A DNA stretch of 42,421 bases from an uncultured Ruminococcus sp. (GCA_934463425.1 CAKSJP010000019.1:1-42421), one strand, 5' to 3'. Positions 18,153-25,479 are shown, counted from the first letter of the stretch. Numbers and translations: made by a program. Notes: generated by a model from the letters alone, not told the origin.

Positions 18153-18974
18153 TCACAGTCCTCCATTTCCGTTCTGTGCCGTCCTTTGCACTTCCCAGAG
18201 GATAATGCCGGCAGCCATCGCCGCATTCAGTGACTCGATGGCTCCATGCATGGGAATGGTCACCCGGCGATCACAGGCAGCAGACACCTCTTCCGGCAAG
18301 CCGTTTCCCTCATTACCGATGACGACCGCCGTTCCCTTTTGAAATGCACACTGTCCCACCAGTTCTGCCTGACCGGAGACAACGGCGGCGCAGGTCTCCA
18401 CGCCGGCAGCCGCACAGGTCTCCAGCACCGGCGTGATCTCCGGCACACAGCAGAGAGGCACACGAAACAGAGAGCCCATCGTTGCCCGCGCCACCTTGGG
18501 GCTGTAGATGTCACAGCTCGCACTGTAGATCACCCCGTCCAGTCCCAGAGCGTCCGCAGTGCGCAGAATCATGCCGGCGTTTCCGGGATCCTGCAGCTGG
18601 TGCAGGACGGCATAGCTGCCGCCGGGTCGGATCAAAGCCGAAAGGGTCGGCGCGGAGGGTATCTGACAGACCGCATACACGCCCTGGGAGTGTTCTGTCT
18701 GAGACAGCTCTGCCGCCAGAGCGTCTGAAAGCAGCGCGCAGCGCACACCCTCCGCAGGAATCGGAATACCCTCTTCCTGCCAGCGGGAAAGGCCGTCTTC
18801 TGTCCAAAGCAGCTGCGTCAGCACTGCGCCGTTTTTCAGCGCATCTGACACCAGCCGAAAGCCCTCCAGGACAAACATGCCGCTCCTGGTACGCTCCTTC
18901 CGGGAACGTGCCAGCTTGCGGTATTGTTTTAGGGCGGCATTTTCCCGCGCAGTGATTTTCAACAGCGTTTCCAT
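18153..18974 (-). CDS. SpoU/TrmH-family RNA 2'-O-methyltransferase
   Basis: A SAM-dependent RNA ribose methyltransferase with the knotted SPOUT fold. The N-terminal domain contains KQYRKLARSRKER and FVLEGFRLVSDAL (substrate-binding domain). The catalytic domain has the three SpoU motifs: HQLQDPGNAGMILRTADALG, VVIGNEGNGLPEEV, and IPMHGAIESLNAAMAAGI. The length is 273 residues from the ATG at 18974; a GTG four codons upstream (18986) is the alternative, and neither has a strong ribosome site. The exact rRNA or tRNA nucleotide cannot be told. It is followed by dprA with one base between. Confidence 0.92.
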   Translation of the reverse strand: METLLKITARENAALKQYRKLARSRKERTRSGMFVLEGFRLVSDALKNGAVLTQLLWTEDGLSRWQEEGIPIPAEGVRCALLSDALAAELSQTEHSQGVYAVCQIPSAPTLSALIRPGGSYAVLHQLQDPGNAGMILRTADALGLDGVIYSASCDIYSPKVARATMGSLFRVPLCCVPEITPVLETCAAAGVETCAAVVSGQAELVGQCAFQKGTAVVIGNEGNGLPEEVSAACDRRVTIPMHGAIESLNAAMAAGIILWEVQRTAQNGNGGL

Positions 18975-19026
18975 ATGTTTCTGCACCTGCTTTCGTCATG
19001 GTTTGCATTTTCCTCATGATACAACA

Positions 19027-19059
19027 AAACACGCCCCGTATCGTTTCCAGAGCGTGTTT
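19027..19059 (-). terminator. Probable Rho-independent terminator of the infC-rpmI-rplT operon
   Basis: An eight-base perfect stem AAACACGC/GCGTGTTT (19052-19059 with 19027-19034) around a 17-base loop lies 12 bases after the rplT stop. On the minus strand it is followed by a modest T-rich tail, TTTTGTTGT. The loop is long, so I rate it only moderately. Confidence 0.55.
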
Positions 19060-19071
19060 CGCATTCGATCC

Positions 19072-19425
19072 TTACAGAGCAGCCTTAGCCTGTTCTACGA
19101 TTGCAGTAAAGCCTGCTGCGTCATGAATTGCGATCTCAGACAGCATCTTGCGGTTCAGTGTGATGCCTGCCTTCTTGCAGCCGTTCATGAACTGAGAGTA
19201 GTTAATGCCGTTCATCTTGCATGCAGCGGAAATACGAGTGATCCACAGCTGACGGAACTCTCTCTTCTTCTGCTTTCTGCCGATGTAAGCATAGTTGCCG
19301 GACTTCATAACAGCCTGTTTTGCCATCTTGAAGTGCTTGCTCTTGCTGCCCCAATAGCCCTTTGCCAGCTTCAGGGTCTTATTTCTTCTCTTACGAGTCA
19401 TCATTGCACCTTTAATACGTGCCAT
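19072..19425 (-). CDS. rplT: 50S ribosomal protein L20
   Basis: L20 is an early assembly protein of the large subunit and, in Firmicutes, the repressor of its own operon. The 117-residue protein begins [26 protein letters not shown] and has [40 protein letters not shown], all diagnostic. It is the last gene of infC-rpmI-rplT and is followed by a hairpin. The leader upstream of infC is the likely site of L20 feedback. Confidence 0.98.
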   Translation of the reverse strand: MARIKGAMMTRKRRNKTLKLAKGYWGSKSKHFKMAKQAVMKSGNYAYIGRKQKKREFRQLWITRISAACKMNGINYSQFMNGCKKAGITLNRKMLSEIAIHDAAGFTAIVEQAKAAL

Positions 19426-19478
19426 AGTTATTTACCTCCGTTATTTCTCAGATTCCAATCAAAGCCCGATCTATCGGC

Positions 19479-19682
19479 TTAGAGATACGGCATCAGCTTC
19501 TTCAGAGCCGGTGCATTTGTGCAGTCAGCGATACCAACGGTACGAGCGATTCTCTTCCGCTTGGTGTCCTTCTGGGTCAGTCTGTGTCTCTTGTTGGTCT
19601 TCTGATACTTTACTTTTCCGGAAGCAGTCATCTTAAAGCGCTTTTTTGCACCGGAATGTGTCTTGGTCTTGATCTTTGCCAT
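19479..19682 (-). CDS. rpmI: 50S ribosomal protein L35
   Basis: A 67-residue basic ribosomal protein starting [23 protein letters not shown], with [20 protein letters not shown] in the centre. ATG at 19682 is preceded by AGGAGGAATT, which decides the start; an in-frame upstream start at 19775 would overlap infC and add a non-homologous tail. It lies 16 bases after infC and 53 bases before rplT. Confidence 0.97.
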   Translation of the reverse strand: MAKIKTKTHSGAKKRFKMTASGKVKYQKTNKRHRLTQKDTKRKRIARTVGIADCTNAPALKKLMPYL

Positions 19683-19698
19683 GGTGAATTCCTCCTGT

Positions 19699-20217
19699 TT
19701 ACTTCGATGCCTTCGGTGAAATGAACATGACCATGCTGCGGCCTTCCATTTTCGCAGGCTTATCAACAACGCCAACTTCTTTGCATGCTTCCTGGAAGCG
19801 CTTCAGAAGTTCTTCGCCGATCTGCGGATGTGCGATCGCACGTTTCCGGAAACGAACAGAGACCTTCAGCTTGTCGCCGCCCTGCAAGAACTTCTTTGCC
19901 TGGTTGACCTTCGTCTCAAAGTCATGGGTATCAATGGCAGAAAACATCCGGATCTCCTTAACGGAGACAACCTTCTGATTTTTCCGGGCCTCTTTTTCCC
20001 GTTTCTGCTGTTCAAAGCAATACTTGCCGTAATCCATGATCCGGCACACCGGCGGCTTTGCGCCCGGTGCGATCTTTACCAGATCCAGATCCTTTTCATA
20101 AGCGATCTTCTGTGCATCTCTTGCAGACATTGTGCCGAGTTTTTCGCCGTCCTGACCGATGACCAGAACTTCTCTGTCCCGGATCTCCTCGTTGATCTGC
20201 AGTTCCTGTTTGCTGAT
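19699..20217 (-). CDS. infC: Translation initiation factor IF-3, apparently with an AUC start codon
   Basis: IF-3 binds the 30S subunit and rejects non-AUG starts and non-initiator tRNA. Only 143 residues follow the first ATG (20130, [10 protein letters not shown]), but the same frame continues upstream with 29 codons that match the IF-3 N-terminus: [20 protein letters not shown] and GQDGEKLGT. An in-frame TAA stands at 20239-20241, and no ATG, GTG or TTG lies between it and 20130. The codon after a GGAGG site with nine-base spacing is ATC at 20217-20215. Starting there gives 172 residues, the family's usual size. Known infC genes use AUU, AUC or AUA starts for autoregulation, so this is expected biology. 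The C-terminal domain ends [14 protein letters not shown]. Confidence 0.93.
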   Translation of the reverse strand: MSKQELQINEEIRDREVLVIGQDGEKLGTMSARDAQKIAYEKDLDLVKIAPGAKPPVCRIMDYGKYCFEQQKREKEARKNQKVVSVKEIRMFSAIDTHDFETKVNQAKKFLQGGDKLKVSVRFRKRAIAHPQIGEELLKRFQEACKEVGVVDKPAKMEGRSMVMFISPKASK

Positions 20218-20398
20218 AAGCCAGCACCTCCAAACATGTTATTTTCAAACAAAAAAAAGCGTCCACTTTCTGGTGAACACTCCTTCTCCATACGTCAAGG
20301 CGATCCTCTCTCCGGAGAGAAAAGCCATGATACACGAGTATTGACCGTTTCGACTAAACGCCAAACGGTGAGAACGGGAATGCTCTTCTTTGTTTACT
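20218..20398 (-). promoter_or_regulatory. Structured 5' leader of infC-rpmI-rplT (L20-leader-type attenuator candidate)
   Basis: About 180 bases lie between the predicted transcription start and infC. The leader can form a CCGTTT...AAACGG stem (20345-20368), a perfect 12-base palindrome CTCTCCGGAGAG (20308-20319) and a terminator hairpin just before the infC ribosome site. This layout matches the known Firmicutes scheme in which free L20 binds the leader and promotes premature termination. I have not matched it to a covariance model. Confidence 0.7.
20251..20280 (-). terminator. Leader terminator (attenuator) upstream of infC
   Basis: On the minus strand GTGTTCAC pairs with GTGGACGC (stem 20273-20280 with 20259-20266, two G-U pairs) around a six-base loop CAGAAA, followed directly by eight T residues at 20258-20251. 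It stops 34 bases before the AUC start of infC. Being inside the leader, it should act as a conditional terminator. Confidence 0.8.
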
Positions 20399-20404
20399 TT
20401 TGCT

Positions 20405-20433
20405 ATTGTATCATATTATCATTCGTCTGTCAA
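20405..20433 (-). promoter_or_regulatory. Sigma-A-type promoter for infC-rpmI-rplT
   Basis: A perfect -35 TTGACA (20428-20433) and -10 TACAAT (20405-20410) are separated by exactly 17 bases on the minus strand. Transcription would begin near 20398. Confidence 0.85.
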
Positions 20434-20484
20434 GCACCACTCTGATATTTTACAGTTTATTTACAAGTTAGCTTCTGCGCTGCA

Positions 20485-21087
20485 TCAAAACCACTTTTCC
20501 AGCCATTCCACGCATTTCAGCTTTACCGCATAGCGTTCGTGGTGCCGCAGCAGATCCTGTTCCGACTTGCCGAAAGCGTCCTTGGCAGTCTCTTCATCTG
20601 CGGTGACTTCGCAGGCATTGGGGACGCACAGAGACGGGTACATCACGCACCACCAGTTCTGCCCCTGTGCTACGCCGATGGTAATGCGCAGGGCGGTGTA
20701 TTCTCCTGCCGGCATGACCCAGTCACCGTAAGTACGGTCATCGAAAGGCATCTCCACCAGCTGTGCTTTCACCGGATAGGAATAGCCCGCATCCCAGACC
20801 AGCTGCTGTGCCGTCTGCTCCAAAACTTCCAGATTCTCAGCTGCAATATGCTGCGCATCCTCCACAGATTCCGCATGGCCGTCAAAGAGCGTGTCCGCCT
20901 GCTCCAGCACCTTGTCCCGCACTTTCAGCTTCAGTGCCTGGTCGTCGATGCTGTCTGAATTCGCCAGGATATGCAGCCGCAGCACATTCCGCTCCAGAGA
21001 CCGGTAGCTCTGCGCCGTCCCCGACAGTGCCGAACAGCAGACCGCGCCGATCATGCCCAATAACAATGCCCATTCCAGTTTTTTCAT
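20485..21087 (-). CDS. spoIIR: Stage II sporulation protein R (SpoIIR)
   Basis: SpoIIR is made in the forespore and signals across the intermembrane space to activate SpoIIGA, which processes pro-sigma-E in the mother cell. The protein has an N-terminal membrane/signal segment (about residues 5-25) and the family core LRLHILANSDSIDDQALKLKVRDKVL. It continues with WDAGYSYPVKAQL and GDWVMPAGEYTALRITIGVAQGQNWWCVMYPSLC. I chose ATG at 21087 (MKKLEW): GAGG lies eight bases upstream, while a GTG at 21096 overlaps that site. Length is then 200 residues. Its presence suggests sporulation potential. No other sporulation genes are in the window. Confidence 0.93.
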   Translation of the reverse strand: MKKLEWALLLGMIGAVCCSALSGTAQSYRSLERNVLRLHILANSDSIDDQALKLKVRDKVLEQADTLFDGHAESVEDAQHIAAENLEVLEQTAQQLVWDAGYSYPVKAQLVEMPFDDRTYGDWVMPAGEYTALRITIGVAQGQNWWCVMYPSLCVPNACEVTADEETAKDAFGKSEQDLLRHHERYAVKLKCVEWLEKWF

Positions 21088-21104
21088 ATCGTTCACCTCG
21101 ATGA

Positions 21105-21134
21105 GAGTATGTACCGAAATGGGGAAGGTTATAC
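21105..21134 (-). promoter_or_regulatory. Possible sigma-F-type promoter of spoIIR
   Basis: On the minus strand GTATA (21130-21134) is followed after 15 bases by GTACATACTC (21105-21114), ending about 17 bases before the spoIIR start. Forespore sigma-F promoters have GYATA at -35 and roughly GGNRANANT at -10; the -10 match here is partial. spoIIR is a known sigma-F target. No good sigma-A promoter is seen in this position. Confidence 0.4.
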
Positions 21135-21163
21135 TTGCGGAGGGATTTTTTTCATGGTATAAT
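21135..21163 (+). promoter_or_regulatory. Probable promoter for the zeta-toxin-like gene
   Basis: A perfect -10 TATAAT (21158-21163) with a weaker -35 TTGCGG (21135-21140) at 17-base spacing, on the plus strand. It would give a leader of about 80 bases before the ATG at 21253. Confidence 0.5.
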
Positions 21164-21252
21164 AGAAATGAAAATCACGTTTCGGCAGACGGCATACAAA
21201 GCCAACAGATGTGTTTTATATGCTGCTGCCTTTCTTGACTGGAGGAGTCCCC

Positions 21253-21813
21253 ATGAAAACATATACCATTATCGGCGGCGTCAACGGTGTCGGAAAAAGC
21301 AGCTTTTCTGGTGTTTTGCGGCGGCAGCGGCTTGATTTAGGAACGATCATCGACCCCAATCATATTGCTGCCAAAGAACACTGCAACAAACTGGAAGCCG
21401 GAAAACTTGCCATTCAGGAAGTCGATCAAGCAATAGAAAACGGCTAGAATTTCACACAGGAGACTACATTGTCCGGAAAACGCACTCTGCAAACAATTCT
21501 TACGGCACGGCAAAATGACTATCAGATACGACTGTACTACATCGGTGTCAACTCTGCCGAGGAAAGCCTCAGCCGCATTGCCAACCGGGTGAAAAAAGGC
21601 GGTCATGACATTCCGGAAAAGGATGTGCGGCGCAGATATGAAAAGCGCTTCACCGATCTGAGCAAAATTCTGCCCTACTGCGATGAAGCGCATTTTTTCG
21701 ACAACGAAAACGGCTTTACAGAAGCTGCGGTTTATCAGAACGGCGAACTGATCCCCCTCTGTGAAGCGCTGCCGCAATGGCTGCAAAGCTTCCGGGAAAT
21801 GTTCCTGAAATAG
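21253..21813 (+). pseudogene. Zeta-toxin/COG4185-like ATPase gene interrupted by one in-frame TAG
   Basis: Reading through a single TAG at 21445-21447 gives a continuous ~186-residue protein of the zeta-toxin-like P-loop family. The first part has MKTYTIIGGVNGVGKSSFSG with Walker A GVNGVGKSS. After the TAG the frame continues with NFTQETTLSGKRTLQTI, then IRLYYIGVNSAEESLSRIANR, KKGGHDIPEKDVRRRYEKRF and a normal C-terminus, all family-typical. The start follows GGAGGAG with five-base spacing. No frameshift or deletion is seen, so this is a young nonsense mutation. Reinitiation at TTG 21469, preceded by CAGGAG, could make a 114-residue C-terminal piece without the P-loop. No antitoxin is visible beside it; such proteins may also act outside toxin systems. 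Confidence 0.8.
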
Positions 21814-21816
21814 CTT

Positions 21817-22893
21817 CTATAACACCAACTCCGCCAGAATCGTATTCGACACCAGAAATCCTTTCGGCGTAAACGCGATCCGATCTCCGGCTTTTCGCAG
21901 AAACCCCAGCTTACAGTAACGCTCCACTGCCGACTGCTTTTCAGACAGCCATGCCGCCGGAACCCCCTCTGTCAGCCGCATTCCCAGCATCAGCCGTTCT
22001 TCCCGGGTGCATGGCGCATCATCCTCTGTTTCCACTGTTTGTACCGGCTGCCCCAGAAACGATTCCACAGAAGCGGGCACGAAAAAACGTCTGCCGTTCC
22101 AACAGGAGTGCGCCGACGGGCCGATGCCCAGATACGGCTCACAGTGCCAGTATTTGCAATTGTGCCGGCTTTCAAAACCAGGCCTGGCAAAGTTCGAGAT
22201 CTCATACTGGGCAAAGCCTGCCGCAGCCAACTGTTCCACGGTTTGCAGATACAGATCTGCCGCCGTATCCTCATCGGGACACTGCGCCGCGATATGCTGT
22301 TGCGCAAAGGCAGTTCCCGGTTCGATCTTCAGCAAGTAGGCAGAAACATGCACGATAGGAAGCTGCGTCAGCTGCCGGATGGTCGCTTCCAGCTTCTCCG
22401 GAGTCTGTCCCGGAAGCGCAAGCATCAGGTCACAGGACAGATTGTCAAATCCGGCTGACGCGGCTGCGGTTACTGTTTCTATGGCTTCCTGCGCGGTATG
22501 CAGCCGTCCCAGGCGTTTCAGCTGGCTGTCTGAAAGGGACTGCACTCCAAAAGAAAGCCGGTTTACGCCACTGTTCCGGAGCTGGCGCAGCTGTGCCGTG
22601 GTCACTGTGGCAGGATTCGCCTCTAGCGTTACTTCCGCATCCGCTGACAGCGAAAAGCACGCACCGGCAGTTTCCAGAATCTGCCCGATCTGTGCCGGAG
22701 ACAGCAAGGACGGTGTGCCGCCGCCAAAATAGACAGTATCCACGGTTTCCTGCCGGGCATAGTGCCGCAGATTCCGGCAGACCGCCTGGGTATATGCCTC
22801 TAATTGCTCCGGCTCAGTCGCAATGGAGTAAAAGTTGCAGTACGGACATTTCCGGCGGCAAAACGGCACATGGATATAGAGCCCGGCAGCCAT
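21817..22893 (-). CDS. hemW: Heme chaperone HemW (HemN-like radical SAM protein)
   Basis: HemW binds haem and inserts it into acceptor proteins; it is often mis-annotated as oxygen-independent coproporphyrinogen oxidase. The 358-residue protein has the cluster motif CRRKCPYCNF at residues 12-21. The residue two after the last cysteine is Phe, as in HemW, not Cys as in HemN. It has YFGGGTPSLL, LEANPATVT, GVNRLSFGVQSLSD and the haem-binding HNxxYW motif as HNCKYW, with GIGPSAHS after it. Its ATG overlaps the stop of the upstream zinc-ribbon gene by one base (TGATG). It converges with the zeta-like pseudogene, with three bases between and no visible terminator. Confidence 0.93.
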   Translation of the reverse strand: MAAGLYIHVPFCRRKCPYCNFYSIATEPEQLEAYTQAVCRNLRHYARQETVDTVYFGGGTPSLLSPAQIGQILETAGACFSLSADAEVTLEANPATVTTAQLRQLRNSGVNRLSFGVQSLSDSQLKRLGRLHTAQEAIETVTAAASAGFDNLSCDLMLALPGQTPEKLEATIRQLTQLPIVHVSAYLLKIEPGTAFAQQHIAAQCPDEDTAADLYLQTVEQLAAAGFAQYEISNFARPGFESRHNCKYWHCEPYLGIGPSAHSCWNGRRFFVPASVESFLGQPVQTVETEDDAPCTREERLMLGMRLTEGVPAAWLSEKQSAVERYCKLGFLRKAGDRIAFTPKGFLVSNTILAELVL

Positions 22894-23219
22894 CAGCTCA
22901 GCACGTCATTTCGGATGGGCTTTTCCAGCGGACCGAAAAAGGCATCAAAGATCCGGCACAGAACATACGCCGCGGCCACTGCTCCAGCCATATAGGCATA
23001 ATCCCAGGTGGAATTTCCCTTGAAATAGATCAGCAGCACGATCACCAGAGCGACAATATACACCAGCGCGCTGAAGATCATAGAAGCCTTTCCATTGACG
23101 CAGTGCTGACCGCACGCCATGCAGACCTTGCCTTTGGTGTGCAGACCGCCGGTAAACGCTTTTTTCAGCGGATTGAAGGATTTTGCGCCGCAGTACGGAC
23201 AAGTATAGATTGATTTCAT
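22893..23219 (-). CDS. Zinc-ribbon membrane protein, function unknown
   Basis: A 108-residue protein. The N-terminal zinc-ribbon has YTCPYCGAKSF (Cys pair at about residues 7-10) and KVCMACGQHC (about 32-39). Two membrane segments follow at about residues 48-66 and 73-90, and the tail is short and polar. GGAAAGGA precedes the ATG. It is the first gene of a two-gene unit with hemW and has its own promoter about 80 bases upstream. I do not recognise a named family. Possible metal binding is inferred from the four or five cysteines. Confidence 0.75.
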   Translation of the reverse strand: MKSIYTCPYCGAKSFNPLKKAFTGGLHTKGKVCMACGQHCVNGKASMIFSALVYIVALVIVLLIYFKGNSTWDYAYMAGAVAAAYVLCRIFDAFFGPLEKPIRNDVLS

Positions 23220-23301
23220 AGGTAAGAGTCCTTTCCGAGTGTTGTTTTTTCAGTATCACAAAACTGCTGCATCAGACAGGCTTTGTGCAGTGCTTGCTTC
23301 A

Positions 23302-23330
23302 ATTATAGTCGGTTATGCCGAAAAAGTCAA
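23302..23330 (-). promoter_or_regulatory. Promoter for the zinc-ribbon gene and hemW
   Basis: -35 TTGACT (23325-23330) and perfect -10 TATAAT (23302-23307) with a 17-base spacer on the minus strand, about 82 bases before the ATG. Confidence 0.8.
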
Positions 23331-23337
23331 GGCAGCA

Positions 23338-23374
23338 ACAAAAAACCGCCGGCAGGGCGTTTCCTGTCGGCGGT
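23338..23374 (-). terminator. Terminator of the tandem dockerin-like gene
   Basis: A 12-base-pair stem (23345-23356 with 23363-23374, one G-U pair) closes a six-base loop and is followed on the minus strand by TTTTT then GTTG. It lies 26 bases after the stop codon and just before the promoter of the next unit. Confidence 0.85.
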
Positions 23375-23399
23375 CGTTATAATTTCAGAAAATCATTTT

Positions 23400-24533
23400 T
23401 CAGCTGAGCTGAGAAAAATCAATGTCATAACGATTTTCTATAAAATACGGAGACTCTGCAACTCCGCTTCCCAGACGAGAACTGCAGATCATTGCACTCA
23501 TGACATCATGAAGATCAACCACGCCGTCTGCGTTTAGATCCATAAGATTTTTGCAAACAGGATTTTTGTAGGCATAGCCTGCATAAATGTATGATGCACC
23601 CTTATGGGGTGTGCAGTGCTCTCCCATATTTCCAAGCGGCTGCAGACTTGCTTCTGCATAGGCTTTCATTTGATTTGCAACCAATTTACTGTTGACAGCA
23701 GCACTGGTTTTCTTTCCGGTCAGTTCAGAATCGCCGAGATAGTATTCTGCATTTTCCATAATCAGATCTGCATCTGCCTGATCCAACCCGCCATCGCTGT
23801 TCACATCACCGAGATTCTGCAGTTCTTTCGGCAGCAGATCCGGATCTTCATATAAGAAACGGGTTATCATGGCAGCATCATGTTCTGTGATATAGCCGTC
23901 TACATCTACGTCGCCCGGCTCCGGATCGAATATCGTAACCAGATTCATATCATATCGGCCGTCTGCGTAAGGCTTGGCGATCAAGCCCGCGCCCTCTCTT
24001 ACGCCATATGCCATACAGCAAGTGGAATCTGAATTGGTCAGTATGCCGTTTCCGTCAAAATCCAATAAATTGAAATCTACCTGTGTGATATAGCCATCAT
24101 TCCAGTTAGAGCCAATATGATTTTCTTCCACTCCATCCAAAGTATTTACAACTTCAATATTATCCTTCGCAAATTCCTGAACAAAGCTTAAAATGTATGC
24201 AGCAGACCGACCGTCAATCGTTTCGTAATTTTTTCGTGTAACGTCACCCATTGCGATCTTTTTGGCCGCATAGATCAGATCGGCATCCGTCTGGTCGACA
24301 ACGCCGTCACCGTTCATATCAGCCAGTTCCAGCTGCTCTGCATCCAGCAGATCCGGATCGACATAAAGATACCGGGAAACCACTGCGGCATCGTGTCCGG
24401 TAATGATACCGTCCCGATCCACATCCCCTGCTTCATACGCCGAATCCGCAGCAGCAACGCTGCACACAGACAGGGGCATTGCAGCAACTGCCATAACACC
24501 GGCAGTCAGCATAGATATCAGCTTCTTTTTCAT
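23400..24533 (-). CDS. Secreted protein with two tandem three-loop dockerin-like units
   Basis: A 377-residue protein with a signal peptide (KKK, hydrophobic to about residue 26, likely cut after VAAA at 29). The mature part is two copies of a ~165-residue unit, at about 36-196 and 207-372. Each has two dockerin-like calcium loops near its start (GDVDRDGIITGHDAA and ADMNGDGVVDQTDAD; GDVDVDGYITEHDAA and GDVNSDGGLDQADAD). A helical middle follows, then a third loop (LDFDGNGILTNSD; MDLNADGVVDLHD) and a closing RYD motif. No catalytic domain is recognisable. Dockerins normally dock enzymes onto cohesins of cellulosome scaffolds, but no cohesin is visible here. ATG at 24533 follows GGAGG; longer in-frame starts lack one. 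Confidence 0.85.
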   Translation of the reverse strand: MKKKLISMLTAGVMAVAAMPLSVCSVAAADSAYEAGDVDRDGIITGHDAAVVSRYLYVDPDLLDAEQLELADMNGDGVVDQTDADLIYAAKKIAMGDVTRKNYETIDGRSAAYILSFVQEFAKDNIEVVNTLDGVEENHIGSNWNDGYITQVDFNLLDFDGNGILTNSDSTCCMAYGVREGAGLIAKPYADGRYDMNLVTIFDPEPGDVDVDGYITEHDAAMITRFLYEDPDLLPKELQNLGDVNSDGGLDQADADLIMENAEYYLGDSELTGKKTSAAVNSKLVANQMKAYAEASLQPLGNMGEHCTPHKGASYIYAGYAYKNPVCKNLMDLNADGVVDLHDVMSAMICSSRLGSGVAESPYFIENRYDIDFSQLS

Positions 24534-24556
24534 AAAAATTCCTCCCTCAGCACTCA

Positions 24557-24629
24557 TGCCCGAATCGGGCAGAGAATAAAAAAATATCCTTTCTGTGGCG
24601 CTGATTCCTTCCCTGTGCATTTCTGCACA
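24557..24629 (-). other. Two small hairpins in the leader of the tandem dockerin-like gene
   Basis: The ~110-base leader contains TGTGCA-GAAA-TGCACA (24614-24629), a stable GAAA tetraloop near the 5' end, and TGCCCGATTCGGGCA (24557-24571), about 12 bases before the GGAGG site. They may protect the mRNA 5' end or limit ribosome access. I cannot assign a named riboswitch or regulator. Confidence 0.4.
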
Positions 24630-24649
24630 TCAGCTACTCCACCATGTTC

Positions 24650-24678
24650 ATTATATAACAAATAATGCAAAATGTCAA
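24650..24678 (-). promoter_or_regulatory. Consensus promoter for the tandem dockerin-like gene
   Basis: Perfect -35 TTGACA (24673-24678) and perfect -10 TATAAT (24650-24655) at 17-base spacing on the minus strand. This is an ideal sigma-A promoter, so strong expression is likely. Confidence 0.9.
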
Positions 24679-24714
24679 GCCGTATTCTCCGCAAATCTGC
24701 GCACCGTTCTCTTT

Positions 24715-25395
24715 TTATGAAAACAGATTCACGAAATCCGGATAAATATAAAAATGACCGATGTTTTTCAGCAGTGCCGGATCATAGTCATATCTTTTTT
24801 CTGCAAGCAGTCCATCCGGCATCAATCCCGCGCCCTCCAGCGCACTGACATACAGAGAAATCAGCGCATCGATCGCGTCCACATCTCCATCTGCATCCAG
24901 ATCCATCAGGTGATAATCCAGTTCACTGATTCTTCCGGTCTCCTGTATCTTTTGAAAAAGGAATCCCTGCCCTGTTTCAGCATTCCAGGCACGTCCGCCA
25001 AATTCCACAGTGTTTCCGGCATAGACCCAGGAACAAAGCTGCATCTGGCAGCTTGTCAGCCTTGGATCTATTGCATAGAACGGCTTTTCCTTTCTCCAAT
25101 TTCCCAGTTCATATACCTGGCTGGCATAGATCTGATCGGCATCCGACTGGTCAATCACACCGTCTCCATTGACATCTGCCAGCTGTTTCTGCTGATCTGT
25201 CAACAGATGCGGATCAACATACAGATAGCGCGTCACCATAGCAGCATCGTGTCCGGTGACCACCTCGTCCATATCCACATCTCCCGGCAGATATACCGTT
25301 TCTGCCGCCGTTGCCGGAATCGCCGGCAACATTCCGGTACACAGCAGGACTGCCGCCGTGCAGACTGCTGCCGCACCCTTCTTTCCTCGTCTCAT
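24715..25395 (-). CDS. Secreted protein with a single three-loop dockerin-like unit
   Basis: A 226-residue protein. The signal peptide starts MRRGKKG, has a hydrophobic core to about residue 28 and a likely cut near ATAAE (about residue 31). One copy of the ~165-residue unit follows at about 38-203: loops GDVDMDEVVTGHDAA and ADVNGDGVIDQSDAD, a middle region, a third loop MDLDADGDVDAIDA, then EGAGLMPDG and KRYDYD. It matches both units of the neighbouring 377-residue protein, so the two genes are paralogues. The first loop has Glu where Gly is usual (DMDEVV). The last ~20 residues are aromatic and end in FS. No enzyme domain is seen. AAGGA precedes the ATG at 25395; a longer reading from 25479 would overlap the promoter. 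Confidence 0.85.
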   Translation of the reverse strand: MRRGKKGAAAVCTAAVLLCTGMLPAIPATAAETVYLPGDVDMDEVVTGHDAAMVTRYLYVDPHLLTDQQKQLADVNGDGVIDQSDADQIYASQVYELGNWRKEKPFYAIDPRLTSCQMQLCSWVYAGNTVEFGGRAWNAETGQGFLFQKIQETGRISELDYHLMDLDADGDVDAIDALISLYVSALEGAGLMPDGLLAEKRYDYDPALLKNIGHFYIYPDFVNLFS

Positions 25396-25450
25396 AAAAA
25401 TCATCCTTTCCGGGACAATCGTTTCCCCTTTGAAAATCTGTCCCAATCTT

Positions 25451-25479
25451 ATTTTACCTTTTTTGATACGATATGTCAA
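25451..25479 (-). promoter_or_regulatory. Promoter for the single-unit dockerin-like gene
   Basis: Perfect -35 TTGACA (25474-25479) and -10 TAAAAT (25451-25456) at 17-base spacing on the minus strand, about 55 bases before the ATG. Confidence 0.85.

Noticed and set aside
21445..21447. TAG read as an amino acid (recoded genetic code)
   Set aside because: smc ends with TAG at 6362-6364 and the same zeta-like frame also ends with TAG, so TAG is an ordinary stop here.
23400..25395. A cellulosome scaffoldin cluster
   Set aside because: Only dockerin-like loops are seen. No cohesin modules, no sortase motif and no enzyme with a dockerin are in the window.
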